Origin: Cellulosimicrobium funkei
GTDB lineage: Bacteria > Actinomycetota > Actinomycetes > Actinomycetales > Cellulomonadaceae
Assembly: GCF_001019615.1 (NCBI RefSeq)
Contig: NZ_JNBQ01000035.1
Location: 1-40,115, forward strand
DNA length: 40,115 bases
Reading direction: 5' to 3'
A program made the translations under genes and the position numbers. Below, piece after piece: positions 14,627-24,300 of the stretch (within the stretch, counting starts at the first letter, position 1; each line of letters begins with the position of its first letter). The notes below the pieces were generated by a model. It saw only the letters and a program-made list of their open reading frames with translations. It was not told the DNA's origin and did not search any database.

Positions 14627-15601
14627 GTGGCCCTGCCCGACGGCGGCCCGCGCCCGGTCGCGCCGGGCCGTCCTGCCGCGTCGTCGAGCGACCTCCCGCG
14701 CGTCGTCGCGACCGACCTCGACGGCACGCTCCTGCGGTCCGACGGGACCGTCTCGGAGCGCACGCGCGCCGCGCTGCGCGCCGCCGAGGACGCCGGGGTC
14801 GAGGTGGTGTTCGTCACCGCGCGGCCGCCGCGCTGGCTCGACCAGCTCGCGGACGTGGTGGGCAGCCACGGGCACGTGATCTGCCTCGGCGGCGCGGCCG
14901 TGTGGGACCTGGCCACCGCGAGCGCGCTCGACGTGTGCGGCTTCACGGCGGACCAGGCCTCGGCGCTGGTCGCCGACCTGCGTGCCGCGGTGCCGGGCGT
15001 CGCGCTCGCGTTCGAGCGCGTCGACGGGCCGACGTTCGACCCGGGCTTCCGCTCCACCCCGGACGACGACGCCGAGGTCGTCGCCGTGGTGGAGTCGACG
15101 CTCGGTCACGGCGCCGCGCCGGACGACGCGGCGCGCCAGCCGGTCGGCAAGATCCTCGCGCGGGACCCCGGGGCGCCGGTCGAGGACGCTCCCGCGACGC
15201 AGCCCGTCGTCGTCGCGGACGGGCAGACGACGGCGCAGGAGTCGTTCTTCGATCGCGTGCGCGACGCCGTCGGCGACCGGGCCCACCTCGCCTACTCCGG
15301 CGCGGCGGGGCTCGCCGAGCTGCTCGCCCCCACGGTCACCAAGGACGCCGCGCTCGCGCGCTGGTGCGCGCGCCTCGGCGTCGAACCGCGCGACGTCTGG
15401 GCGTTCGGCGACATGCCCAACGACCTGCCCATGCTGCGCTGGGCGGGGCGCTCGTTCGCCGTCGCGAACGCGCACCCCGACGTGCTCGCGGCGGCGACCG
15501 ACCGCACGGCCTCGAACGACGACGACGGCGTCGCACGGGTGCTGCTCGAGGCCGTCGAGTCCCTGCACCGGGAGCCCGGGAGGACGTCGACGCGCGGCTG
15601 A
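14627..15601 (+). CDS. HAD-superfamily phosphatase, Cof (IIB) type
   Basis: This 324-aa cytoplasmic hydrolase shows the HAD motifs in order. Motif I is VVATDLDGTLLRSDG (nucleophile and acid/base Asp). Motif II is VVFVTARPP. The motif III Lys is in TVTKDAALARWCARLGV. Motif IV is WAFGDMPNDLPML. The cap domain between motifs II and III is of the C2B kind. Cof-type enzymes dephosphorylate sugar phosphates, pyridoxal phosphate or flavin precursors; the substrate here is unknown. The start is GTG 14627, only eight bases after the yajQ stop. A 20-residue Pro/Ala leader precedes the first strand. Confidence 0.92.
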   Translation: MALPDGGPRPVAPGRPAASSSDLPRVVATDLDGTLLRSDGTVSERTRAALRAAEDAGVEVVFVTARPPRWLDQLADVVGSHGHVICLGGAAVWDLATASALDVCGFTADQASALVADLRAAVPGVALAFERVDGPTFDPGFRSTPDDDAEVVAVVESTLGHGAAPDDAARQPVGKILARDPGAPVEDAPATQPVVVADGQTTAQESFFDRVRDAVGDRAHLAYSGAAGLAELLAPTVTKDAALARWCARLGVEPRDVWAFGDMPNDLPMLRWAGRSFAVANAHPDVLAAATDRTASNDDDGVARVLLEAVESLHREPGRTSTRG

Positions 15602-15625
15602 GCGCGGCCACCGCGCCCCAGCCCC

Positions 15626-15631
15626 TACACT
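15626..15631 (+). promoter_or_regulatory. -10 element of leaderless membrane-protein gene
   Basis: TACACT is followed by exactly six bases and the GTG at 15638. This is the same TANNNT-N6-GTG layout as at 13029-13041. No good -35 is visible. Confidence 0.55.
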
Positions 15632-15637
15632 CCCGAC

Positions 15638-17491
15638 GTGCACCCTCCCCTGGCCGAGGCGGACCTGACCGCGTGGGGTCGCCGTCCCTCACGGCGCGCC
15701 CTCTCCGCGACGACCACCGCGGTGCTCGTCGCGACGTGGACGGCGTACATCACGCTGAGCATCGTCCTGTCCGCCGACTCGGACGTGCTCACGGCCGAGG
15801 AGGCGGCGGACCCGGCGTACTGGGCGACCGGCCTGCTGGCGGGCGTCGCGGTCGGCGCACTCCTCCTCGTGTGGGTCTGCCCGCGCGTCGGCACGTGGGC
15901 CGGCGCCGTGGTGACGGCCGTCGCGGCCGTCGGCACCCCGCTGCCCGCCGCGGCCACGGCCCTGGGCGGCGCCGCGGTCCTGGCGCTCCTCGCGCTCTCG
16001 CAGTCGCGGGCCCGCGTCCGGCAGCGGGAGGCGTCCGCCACGTGGGGAGGTTCCGTGGGACCCGTGGTGCCGGACGGGCTGCCCGAGGCGCGCGCCTATG
16101 CCGCGCGGTGGCGCGGGGGCCGGACGGCGGCGGCGGTCGCCTGCCTCGTCGCGGCCGTCGTGTGCGGCGCGTGGTTCGCGCGGGACCTCACCGCGGCGCA
16201 CGCGTTCCGCGACGGGGCGCTCGAGGCGGCCGGGACCGTGGTCGAGGAGGACGGCCTGGACGCGGTCGTCGAGGTCGACGGGCTGCGGTACGACGTCCCG
16301 CTCGAGCTCGCGTCCGTCGAGGTCGGCGACGTCGTCGGGGTGCGGTACGACGGCAGCGGCCGGGCCGAGCTCGTCGACGACGTCGCCGACCCGTCGCTCC
16401 TCCTCCTCCCCGCCGGCGCCGGGGCTCTGACGGGCACCGCGCTCCTGGCGCACGAGGCGGCCCGGCGTCGGCGCGTGCGCCGGCTGCTGCTCCACGGCGG
16501 CCCTGCGACGACGGCGTACGCGACGTGGCACGAGCACGGCGCGCTGATCCTGCCCTCGGTGCACGCCGCACCGATCGCCGTCGCGCGGGACCTCCTGCTG
16601 CTGTCGGAGCCTCCGGAGGAGGCCTGGCACGACGACGACCACCTCGACCGGGACGTGAACGAGCTGTCCGACGACGAGCTCGTGGCCCGGGCGCGCGCCG
16701 AGGAGGGTACGGGCGACCAGTCCGGCGACGAGCCCTCGTGGGAGGGGTCCCCGCCGACCTGGCACGGCACCCGGCTGCTCGTCGTCGGGCTCCGCGCGGA
16801 CGGCTGGCCCGTCGCCGTCCGCGGGCCCGACGACCGCTGGTACGTCACCGACACGGAGGTGTCGGCCCCACCCCGGGCGCGCCGTCACGCGCCCCTCCCG
16901 GAGAGCAGCCTGGGCACGGACGACGGGGACGACCTGGCCGCAGACGCGCTCCCGCCACAGGACGCCCGGCCCGGCCGATGGGCGTCGCTCGCGCGCTCCA
17001 CCGGGGTGGTCGGTCCGTGGGCCGCCCTCCCCGTGGTGCTGGCCTTCGCGCTGTGGGCCGCACCCGAGGCCTCGTGGTTCGCCGCGCTGGCCGGGTCGGT
17101 GGGTGTCGGCGGGGCGCTGCAGGCGTGGTCGTCCGCCGCGCACCCCGCGCTGTCCACGACGGCGGTCGCGCTCGTCGTCCGCGGTCCTCTGCGGGACACG
17201 TGCGTGCCCTGGTCGCGCGTGACGAGCGTGAGCGTCCGCCAGGGAGCGCTCGTCGTGCGTCTCGCGCCGTCGATGCTGGACGCCGAGGAGGCGCTCGTGA
17301 TCAGCGAATGCCCGCTCGGCGGGTACCTGCGCGGGGTGGTCGACCCGCTCGTCGCACGGGACACCCTCCTGGCAGCGCGCGCGGTCTCGACCTCGACGGG
17401 CACCGAGTCCCGGCGCCGACCGAGCCGTGACGCCGTCGTCGCCGTCCTCGGAGGGCTGGCGCTCGTCGCCGGTGTCGTCCTCGGCGCCTGA
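15638..17491 (+). CDS. Large membrane protein of unknown function
   Basis: This 617-aa protein has about four membrane helices in the first 125 residues, a fifth near 160-180, two more near 450-490, and one at the extreme C-terminus. Between them lie two soluble parts. One is a small beta-rich unit (about 195-255) containing VEVDGLRYDVPLELASVEVGD in parts. The other is an acidic region (about 325-430) with NELSDDELVARARAEEGTGD. After the last helical pair comes a PH-like stretch (VPWSRVTSVSVRQGALVVRL). I do not recognise a family. The GTG start follows a leaderless-type -10. The gene converges on htpX, and I see no convincing terminator in the 53-base gap. Confidence 0.75.
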   Translation: MHPPLAEADLTAWGRRPSRRALSATTTAVLVATWTAYITLSIVLSADSDVLTAEEAADPAYWATGLLAGVAVGALLLVWVCPRVGTWAGAVVTAVAAVGTPLPAAATALGGAAVLALLALSQSRARVRQREASATWGGSVGPVVPDGLPEARAYAARWRGGRTAAAVACLVAAVVCGAWFARDLTAAHAFRDGALEAAGTVVEEDGLDAVVEVDGLRYDVPLELASVEVGDVVGVRYDGSGRAELVDDVADPSLLLLPAGAGALTGTALLAHEAARRRRVRRLLLHGGPATTAYATWHEHGALILPSVHAAPIAVARDLLLLSEPPEEAWHDDDHLDRDVNELSDDELVARARAEEGTGDQSGDEPSWEGSPPTWHGTRLLVVGLRADGWPVAVRGPDDRWYVTDTEVSAPPRARRHAPLPESSLGTDDGDDLAADALPPQDARPGRWASLARSTGVVGPWAALPVVLAFALWAAPEASWFAALAGSVGVGGALQAWSSAAHPALSTTAVALVVRGPLRDTCVPWSRVTSVSVRQGALVVRLAPSMLDAEEALVISECPLGGYLRGVVDPLVARDTLLAARAVSTSTGTESRRRPSRDAVVAVLGGLALVAGVVLGA

Positions 17492-17544
17492 TCCGGGCAC
17501 GCGCCGCGCCGACGGTGCGGGCGCCGGAGCCGGTGCAGCGCCGG

Positions 17545-18429
17545 TCAGTGGTACGTGATGCCGCCGTAGCCCGGGCCGTGGCCGGCCATCGCCTCGAGCC
17601 GCTTGATGCGCTCCGCCATCGGCGGGTGGGTCGCGAACATCTTGCCGACGCCCGCGCCGCGGAACGGGTTCGCGATCATGAGGTGGGAGACGTCGACGAG
17701 GTCGCGGTTCTGTGGCAGCGGCGCGCGCTGCGTCCCGGCGTCGAGCTTGCGCAGCGCGGACGCGAGCGCGAGCGGGTCACCGGTGAGCTTGGCGCCGTCC
17801 TCGTCGGCGTCGTACTCGCGCGTGCGCGAGATCGCGAGCTGGATGAGCATCGCCGCGACGGGCGCCAGGACGACCATCGCGATCGCCGCGAGCGGGTTGC
17901 CGCCACGGTCGCGGTCGCCGCCGAAGATCAGCAGGAACTGCGCGAGCGAGGTGATCACGCCGGCCAGGGCACCGGCGACCGACGACGTGAGGATGTCGCG
18001 GTTGTACACGTGCATGAGCTCGTGCCCGAGCACCCCGCGCAGCTCGCGCTCGTCGAGGAGGCGCAGGATGCCCTCCGTGCAGCACACGGCCGCGTTCTTG
18101 GGGTTGCGGCCCGTCGCGAACGCGTTGGGCGCCTGCGTCGGCGAGACGTAGAGGCGGGGCATCGGCTGGCGCGCATCGGTCGAGAGCTCGCGCACGATCC
18201 GGTACATGGCGGGCTGCTCGAGCTCGCTCACGGGGCGCGCGTGCATCGCGCGGATCGCGATCTTGTCCGAGTTCCAGTACCCGTAGAACGTCGTCACGAG
18301 GCCGATGCCGACGAACACCCACAGCAGGTTCGCCTTGGCGCCGAACAACGCCCAGAGGCCCAGGACGATGGCCCACATGACGCCGAACAGGCCGGCCGTC
18401 TTGAGACCGTTGAAGTGCTGACGCCCCAC
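17545..18429 (-). CDS. htpX: Membrane zinc metalloprotease HtpX (M48)
   Basis: HtpX degrades misfolded membrane proteins, with its active site facing the cytoplasm. This 294-aa protein has two N-terminal membrane helices (about 12-30 and 35-52), the family signature [19 protein letters not shown], the zinc site HELMH (residues 136-140) followed by VYNRD, two further helices, and the third zinc ligand in [13 protein letters not shown]. The Cys pair in [10 protein letters not shown] is also present. GTG 18429 is chosen because GGAAGGGAG lies upstream. A perfect 10-base inverted repeat stands 22-51 bases before the start. The fprA terminator separates it from the gene upstream, so it needs its own promoter, which I could not place with confidence. 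Confidence 0.95.
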   Translation of the reverse strand: MGRQHFNGLKTAGLFGVMWAIVLGLWALFGAKANLLWVFVGIGLVTTFYGYWNSDKIAIRAMHARPVSELEQPAMYRIVRELSTDARQPMPRLYVSPTQAPNAFATGRNPKNAAVCCTEGILRLLDERELRGVLGHELMHVYNRDILTSSVAGALAGVITSLAQFLLIFGGDRDRGGNPLAAIAMVVLAPVAAMLIQLAISRTREYDADEDGAKLTGDPLALASALRKLDAGTQRAPLPQNRDLVDVSHLMIANPFRGAGVGKMFATHPPMAERIKRLEAMAGHGPGYGGITYH

Positions 18430-18450
18430 GCTGTGCTCCCTTCCGCGCCG

Positions 18451-18480
18451 CGGGCACCCGCGTGGTCCACCGGGTGCCCG
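18451..18480. promoter_or_regulatory. Perfect hairpin in htpX upstream region
   Basis: CGGGCACCCG (18451-18460) and CGGGTGCCCG (18471-18480) are perfectly complementary. The ten bases between them add a GTGG/CCAC pairing, so the stem can extend. It is 22 bases before the htpX GTG, so it may be a 5'-UTR stem or an operator. Confidence 0.5.
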
Positions 18481-18545
18481 ACGAACGCCGACCCCGTCGA
18501 CGCCCACCCTGATGAACGCCCGAGGCGACCGTCCCGTTCCCGAGG

Positions 18546-18590
18546 ACGACGACGGCACCCCACCCGCGGAGGGTGGGGCGCCGTCGTCGT
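18546..18590 (-). terminator. Terminator of fprA
   Basis: Twenty-base arms at 18546-18565 and 18571-18590 pair with one mismatch across a five-base loop. The hairpin starts 29 bases after the fprA stop. Confidence 0.88.
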
Positions 18591-18619
18591 GGCTCAGGTG
18601 CTCGGGCGCAGCCGCCGGG

Positions 18620-20032
18620 TCAGCCGACCTGCGACTCGCCGCGCGCCACGCGGATCATGTCCTCGCGCGGCACGACCTTGATGCGCTCGCGGCCGTGCGG
18701 CTCGCCGAGCGAGCGCTCGTACGCGTCGAGCAGCTCCCACCCCGACCACTCGATGTGGTCGACCCCGCGCTCGCGGAGGAAGTCCACGACGGCCTCGGGG
18801 TCGCCGAGCGGCGCGACGCGCCCTGCGGCCAGGTCGGCCGCCGCGACGTCGCCGCCGTCACCGGCTCCCGTGACGTCCTCGACGAGGTGGCGGATCGTCT
18901 CCGAGGCGTCCGACTTGGTGTGGCCGATGAGGCCGACCGGGCCGCGCTTGATCCAGCCGGTCGCGTACACGCCGGGGATGTGCTCGCCGTCGATGTCGAT
19001 GACCCGGCCCTCGCGGTTCGGGATGACGCCCTTGAGCTCGTCGAACGGGATCTCGGGCAGCGGCGAGCCGAAGTAGCCGACCGCGCGGTACACGGCCTGG
19101 ACGGGCCACTCGTGGAACTCGCCCGTGCCGGAGACGGTGCCGTCGCCGTTGAGCTGCGTGCGCTCGGTCCGCAGCGCCTCGACCTTGCCGTCGCCGAGCA
19201 CGGCCGCCGGGGCGTGCAGGAAGTGCAGGTGCAGGCGCCGCGACGCCGTGTTCTCGCCCGGGTCCTTGAGCGTCCAGTCCGTGAGGGTCTTGACGACCTG
19301 CTTGGTCTGGTTCGAGGAGCTGATCGCCGCCATCGAGCCCTCGTCGAACTCGAAGTCCTCCGGGTAGACGATGACGTCGACGTCGGGGACGTGCCCGAGC
19401 TCGCGCAGCTCGAGCGGCGAGAACTTGGCCTGCGCGGGCCCGCGGCGGGCGAAGACGTGCACGTCGGTGACGGGCGACGACTTGAGGATCTCGTAGACGT
19501 TCTGCGGGACCTCGGTCGGCAGCAGGTCGTCCGCGTGCTTGGCGAGCACGCGCGCCACGTCGAGCGCGACGTTGCCCGCGCCGAGGACCGCGACCTGTTG
19601 CGCCTCGAGCGGCCACGTGCGCGGGACGTCGGGGTGGCCGTCGTACCAGGAGACGAAGTCGGCCGCGCCGTACGAGCCCGGCAGGTCGATGCCCTCGATC
19701 GGCAGGGCCGCGTCGCGGATCGAGCCGGTCGAGAAGATCACGGCGTCGTAGTACTGGCGCAGGTCGTCCAGCTTGAGGTCGACGCCGTAGTCCACGTTCG
19801 CGAGGAGGCGGATGTCGCCGCGGCTCAGCACCTTGTGGAGCGCCACGATGATCTGCTTGATGCGCGGGTGGTCCGGCGCGACGCCGTAGCGCACGAGGCC
19901 GAACGGCGCGGGCAGGCGCTCGAACAGGTCGATGCTCACGTCGAGGTCGGTCTTGGACAGGATGTCCGCGGCGTAGATCCCGGCGGGACCAGCGCCGACG
20001 ATCGCGACGCGCAGTGGACGGATGCTGCTCAC
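18620..20032 (-). CDS. fprA: Ferredoxin/flavodoxin-NADP+ reductase, FprA type
   Basis: This 470-aa FAD enzyme moves electrons between NADPH and ferredoxin. It has the adrenodoxin-reductase layout: FAD site [18 protein letters not shown], the segment [20 protein letters not shown], then the NADPH site [19 protein letters not shown], and the C-terminal FAD contact [20 protein letters not shown]. The residues [13 protein letters not shown] are also diagnostic. GTG 20032 ([12 protein letters not shown]) places the FAD motif at the expected distance from the N-terminus. Longer in-frame starts would add unrelated sequence. A perfect TACAAT -10 lies about 100 bases upstream, and its -35 region carries a metal-regulator-like palindrome. 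The likely partners are ferredoxins for P450s, Fe-S assembly or iron release. Confidence 0.94.
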   Translation of the reverse strand: MSSIRPLRVAIVGAGPAGIYAADILSKTDLDVSIDLFERLPAPFGLVRYGVAPDHPRIKQIIVALHKVLSRGDIRLLANVDYGVDLKLDDLRQYYDAVIFSTGSIRDAALPIEGIDLPGSYGAADFVSWYDGHPDVPRTWPLEAQQVAVLGAGNVALDVARVLAKHADDLLPTEVPQNVYEILKSSPVTDVHVFARRGPAQAKFSPLELRELGHVPDVDVIVYPEDFEFDEGSMAAISSSNQTKQVVKTLTDWTLKDPGENTASRRLHLHFLHAPAAVLGDGKVEALRTERTQLNGDGTVSGTGEFHEWPVQAVYRAVGYFGSPLPEIPFDELKGVIPNREGRVIDIDGEHIPGVYATGWIKRGPVGLIGHTKSDASETIRHLVEDVTGAGDGGDVAAADLAAGRVAPLGDPEAVVDFLRERGVDHIEWSGWELLDAYERSLGEPHGRERIKVVPREDMIRVARGESQVG

Positions 20033-20131
20033 AGGACAGGGCGCCTTCCGGTCGAGGACGGGGGTCTCTCCCGCGCGGCCGACGGGCCGTTCCGCGTCGA
20101 CCGGTGGGTACCGGCCGCAGGAGACCTCTCG

Positions 20132-20161
20132 ATTGTACGACTGGGGTGAGGGTTGCCTCAC
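20132..20161 (-). promoter_or_regulatory. fprA promoter with palindromic operator
   Basis: On the minus strand the -10 is TACAAT (20137-20132). The -35 position, 17 bases up (20160-20155), lies inside the inverted repeat GTGAGG-N4-CCTCAC (20146-20161). The arrangement TNAGGNNNNCCTNA resembles a DtxR/IdeR-type metal-repressor site. The identity of the regulator is inferred. Confidence 0.55.
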
Positions 20162-20249
20162 TCGGGCCCTCTCCTCCATGACCAGGGTCTCACCGGTCTC
20201 GCCTGGTGGATACCTCGTCTTGTGATCCGGGCGAATGTAACGCCGTGGG

Positions 20250-20723
20250 TCAGCGGTCGACGCGGAGGCTCTCCTGCACGGCGCGGATCTCCGCGGCGGC
20301 CCACGGGTGCTGGAGGAGCGTGCACGTCCCCGTCGTCTGGACGAGGTCGGCCACCGGCCCGCGCGGGACGACGACCGTCCGCACCGACTGCACCAGCACC
20401 GCTCCCCCGCCGCCCTTGAAGGACGCCTCGACCCACCGCCCCGGCAGGCCGTCCACGTCCACGTCGCCGCCGTCGAGCTGGCGCAGCCGCGGCAGCGGCT
20501 TGAGCTTGCGCAGCACCTCGGCGTGCGCGTCGTCCAGCGTCTGCTCGGCCCGGATGCGCGAGACCACGACGATGACGTTCGGGTTGAACTCCCCCTCCTC
20601 CACCTCGCGCCCGAGCGCGAGCGGCAGGGCGACGTGGGGCAGCGGCACCCAGCGGTCGGGCGCGTCGAGCCGCACCCCTACGGGCGCGGGGAAGTCGTCG
20701 CTCGGGTAGCGCAGCTCGGCCAT
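20250..20723 (-). CDS. LpqN/LpqT-like protein next to WXG100 gene
   Basis: This 157-aa protein has no signal peptide or membrane helix. It begins AELRYPSDDFPAPVGVRLDAPDRWVPLP and continues with FNPNVIVVVSRI, DGLPGRWVEASF, GGGAVLVQSVRTVVVP and TGTCTLLQ. This pattern resembles the LpqN/LpqT (PsbP-like fold) family that recurs near actinobacterial WXG100 and ESX genes, although those are usually exported lipoproteins. A cytoplasmic version could be a chaperone or accessory factor for the secreted small protein. That is inference from position. It lies downstream of the WXG100 gene, behind a strong terminator, so it probably has its own promoter in 20724-20851, which I cannot define. Confidence 0.65.
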   Translation of the reverse strand: MAELRYPSDDFPAPVGVRLDAPDRWVPLPHVALPLALGREVEEGEFNPNVIVVVSRIRAEQTLDDAHAEVLRKLKPLPRLRQLDGGDVDVDGLPGRWVEASFKGGGGAVLVQSVRTVVVPRGPVADLVQTTGTCTLLQHPWAAAEIRAVQESLRVDR

Positions 20724-20851
20724 ACGTTCAGGTCCTCTCGGTCGCTCTCGTCGCGCTCCGGCGGCGCGGGGCGCGCCAGCAGTCTCGCAGACCGGCGGAG
20801 CCCCGACCGCCCGGCCGGGCCACCGGCGGGCCGCACCCGACCCCGGACACG

Positions 20852-20890
20852 CCGAGGGCGCGGGACCCGTCCCGGGTCCCGCGCCCTCGG
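20852..20890 (-). terminator. Terminator after WXG100 gene
   Basis: Perfect 18-base arms at 20852-20869 and 20873-20890 enclose a three-base loop, 14 bases after the WXG100 stop. It marks the end of the large secretion operon. Confidence 0.9.
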
Positions 20891-20904
20891 TGGAGCTCAG
20901 CGGA

Positions 20905-21177
20905 TCAGCTGTTCGACGCCTGCTCCTGCTGCTGCGCGTTCTGCGTGGCCTTCTGGCCCGCGTCCGTCAGCGTCTGCGCGACGTTGTTGAGCTGCGTCTG
21001 CGCGGCCGGCCAGTCGCTGCCCTTGAACTGCTGGGCGTCGGGGCCCTCCCACGGCACGCTCTGGATCTGCGAGTTCAGGTTCTGCATGGTCGTGCGGATC
21101 TCGTCCGCCTTCTGCTGCAGCGTCTGACCGAGCCCACGCAGCTCCTCGACGTTCGCGCCCCACATGCCACCAGCCAT
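20905..21177 (-). CDS. WXG100-family (ESAT-6-like) secreted protein
   Basis: This 90-aa protein has the helical-hairpin layout of the WXG100 family, with the turn motif WEG at residues 43-45 (SVPWEGPDAQQF). There is no signal peptide, and the C-terminal tail is Gln/Asn/Ala-rich (QNAQQQEQASNS). Such proteins form dimers and are substrates or structural parts of type VII secretion driven by an FtsK/EssC ATPase, which is the adjacent upstream gene. ATG 21177 has an excellent AGAAGGAGA Shine-Dalgarno. An in-frame GTG ten codons upstream lacks one. No YxxxD/E export signal is obvious. Only one WXG100 gene is present, so a homodimer is expected, as with EsxA in Firmicutes. Confidence 0.93.
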   Translation of the reverse strand: MAGGMWGANVEELRGLGQTLQQKADEIRTTMQNLNSQIQSVPWEGPDAQQFKGSDWPAAQTQLNNVAQTLTDAGQKATQNAQQQEQASNS

Positions 21178-21270
21178 GGTGTTCTCCTTCTGTGTCTCGA
21201 CCCCCACCCTGCGTGGACGTCGTCCCGTTGTCGATGGCCTTACTCAACCATCGGCCCGCGCGACCCGTCG

Positions 21271-21288
21271 ATGGGGAGGTGTCCCCAT
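21271..21288 (-). promoter_or_regulatory. Hairpin between EssC-like gene and WXG100 gene
   Basis: ATGGGGA (21271-21277) and TCCCCAT (21282-21288) form a seven-base stem with a four-base loop, 24 bases past the ATPase stop in a 135-base gap. It is too weak to be a full terminator. It may be an attenuator, a processing site or 3'-end protection that lets WXG100 be made in excess. Confidence 0.4.
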
Positions 21289-21312
21289 GAGGTCCCCGCG
21301 GGCGTCACGTCG

Positions 21313-24300
21313 CTACCGCGGGAGCGCGACGTGCAGCTTGCGCGCCCTCCCGGAGACGACGAGGAAGCCGCGTCCCGGCGGGAAGTCCGCGCGCCGGATC
21401 CGGCCGAGACCGGTCCCGAGCAAGGTGTCGCCGTCGAGGTCGCCCGGGGTGAGGAGCAGACCGCTGCGACCGGCCTTGAACGGCTGCGCGATCGCCCACG
21501 CCTGCCCCCAGGTCGACGACTCGGCCTCGCCCACGACGAGCTGCTCGGCACGCGTGGCGGCCCGGACGAACGCGACGAGCGGCTGCTCCGCCGGCGTCCC
21601 CGTGAACTCCGTCACCGACTCGACGAGCACCGTGAGCGCTCCCGGTCGCAGCGAGCCCCCGTCGAGCGCCTGCGTGAGCGACTCGAGGAGCGTCACGACC
21701 TCCTCGGGCGACGTCGCCGCCGTGTCCCAGGCGTCGAGCGCCGAGATGCTCGTGCGGCGCGGCGAGAGGTACACGACCCGGCCCGCGCGCGCCCGGCGCA
21801 CGGCCTGGGCGATGGTGACGAGCGCCGTCGTGCGACCGCCCCCGGGCGGGCCCGAGAGCATGAACGTCCCCCGGGCCGGCAGCGCGACCGGGGCGATGTC
21901 CAGGTCGTCGAGGCCGATGGTGGGACGGCCGCCCGTGACCTCGGGCAGCGAGTCCAGCGCGAAGCTGTCCGGGAGCCGCTCGACGCCCGGCGCCTGCTGG
22001 ATGCCGAGGCGCGTCATCGCGTCGCGCAGCTTGCCCAGCTCGCGCGCCTGGAGCGCGACGTTCGGGTCGCCGCCCAGGACCGCGATCTGGACCTCGTTCT
22101 CGTCGAGCACGCCGCGTCCGGGCGGGGACGTGAGCGACAGGACGTCCTTGGGGACGCCGAGCGTCAGGTAGTCGTCCTCGCTCGCGAGGCGCAGCACGAG
22201 CCGCTTCTGGATCGTCGAGCCGAGCGACGTCGGGACCGACGCCGCGCGGTCGCCCGCGACGACGACGTGCACGCCGACCTGGCGCCCGTCCGTCGCGATC
22301 GCGGTGAACGCGCCCCACACGGGGAACGCGTGCGCGGGCCGGAACTCGTAGGACTCGCGGAACGCGCCGATGCCGTCGACCAGCAGCAGGATGCGCGGCT
22401 CGGCGGGCGCGTTCGCGAGGCGCCGGTACTCGTCGAGGCTGCCCGCACGGACCGCGGCGTAGCGGGCGGAGCGCTCGTCGACGAGGTCGCGCAGCGTGCG
22501 CAGCACGCGCTGGACGCGCTCCTCGTCGTCGCCCGAGATGACCGCACCCACGTGCGGCAGGTCCTCGAGCATCCGCAGACCGCTCGCACCCGCGTCGATC
22601 GCGTAGACCTGGACAGGGCCGCCGCGCGCCGTGATCGCCGCGGAGACGGCGATCGTCCGCAGCGTCGCGCTCTTGCCCGAGCCACCCGTGCCGTAGATCG
22701 CCATGTTGCCGTCGCGGTCGGGCTCGTAGAAGACGGTCGGCTGTGCCTGGGTCGTCGGGTCGTCCTCCACGCCGAGCAGCAGCATCGTGTCGGTGCGGGG
22801 GTTGGGCAGGCGGGCGAGGTCGTACGTCGGGGCGAGCTCGGCCAGCCACGGCTTGCGCGGCACCGGGACCGCGGCCTCCGTCGCGGCCCGCGAGATCGTC
22901 GCGACCACGCGCGCGATGTCGTTGGGGCCCGGGTCGGTGACCTCCTCGACCTCGGGCTCCGGCAGCTCCCAGCGGATGTCGGAGCCGAACGCCATCTCCT
23001 GGATGTCGATGCGCGACCGCTCGGGCTGCGCCGTCGTCCAGCCGCCGGCGTATCCGGTCTGGAACGGCGTGATGCGACCAGGTCCGGTCTTCACCGCGCC
23101 GCGACCCGGGATCGACGGGTCGAAGTGCGCGGCCATCGGGATGCCGAGGATGTCGGTCGAGTCGTCCTCGTCCGCCATGCGCAGCGCGACGCGCAGGTTC
23201 GTGTTGGCGCGCAGGTTGTCCTTGATGACGCCCGCCGGACGCTGGGTCGCGAGGATGAGGTGCAGCCCGAGCGAGCGACCGCGCTGGGCGACGTCCACGA
23301 CGCCGTCGACGAACTCCGGGACCTCGTTCACCAGGGCCGCGAACTCGTCGACCACGATGAGCAGGCTCGGGGGCGCGTCGGGGTCGCCGGTCCGCTCCAG
23401 GGACGCGAGGTCCTTGGCCTTCTTCCGGTTGAGCAGGTGCTCGCGGTAGCGCAGCTCGGCCCGGAGCGACGTGAGCGCGCGGCGCACGAGGTGCGGCGAC
23501 AGGTCGGTGACCAGGCCGACGGTGTGCGGCAGGTGGACGCAGTCCGCGAACGCCGCGCCGCCCTTGTAGTCGACGAAGAGGAACGTCACGCGGTCCGGGC
23601 TGTGCGCCGCGGCCATGCCGAGCACCCACGACTGGAGGAACTCGGACTTGCCCGCGCCCGTCGTCCCGCCCACGAGCGCGTGCGGGCCTTGCGTGCGCAG
23701 GTCCAGGTAGAGCGGCTCGGTGCCCGAGTGCCCGACCAGCCCGCGCAGGTTCGTCGGCGCCTTGCGTCGCACGGGCGGCGAGCCGTCGCGCGGCGTCAGG
23801 GAGCCGTTCTCGCGCCACGCGTCAATGAGGCGGGACGGGTCCTCGGCCAGCGCGGTCCCGGCGAGGGTGAGGTAGGAGACCGAGCGCGGCAGGTCGGAGT
23901 CGTCGTCGACGGGCGCGCCGACGTCCACCACGGGGGCCAGGATGCGCGCCACCTCGTGGGCGGTCGCGAGGTCCACCGTCTCGCACGCCACCGGGAACGA
24001 CAGCCGGCCCACCCGGACCTCGCCGCTCGTGGCGCCCGCGGTGGCTCCGGGGGCGCCCGCGGCGTCGACGGTGTCCACGAGGACGAACGTGCGGCACGCC
24101 GCCGGGAGCTGCTCGACCGACGGCGCGACCCACACGACGTGCACGCCCGCGTCCGCGCCGCGCTCCACGAGGCGCGTGAGGCGCGAGCGGTCGACGGGCG
24201 CGTCGTCCTCGACGAGCACGACGACGGTCGGCAGCACGGGCTTGGGCGTGTCCTCGCCCTCCTCGGGGTCGATCGGCCCGCGCAGCTCGGCGTGGGTGTC

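Noticed and set aside
17492-17544. Possible terminator between the 617-aa protein gene and htpX
   Set aside because: Only short, overlapping GGCGC/GCGCC pairings are present. Nothing is stronger than background in DNA this GC-rich.
20181-20207. ACCAGG / CCTGGT six-base repeat downstream of the LpqN-like gene
   Set aside because: The stem is too short with a 15-base loop. It is not convincing as a terminator.
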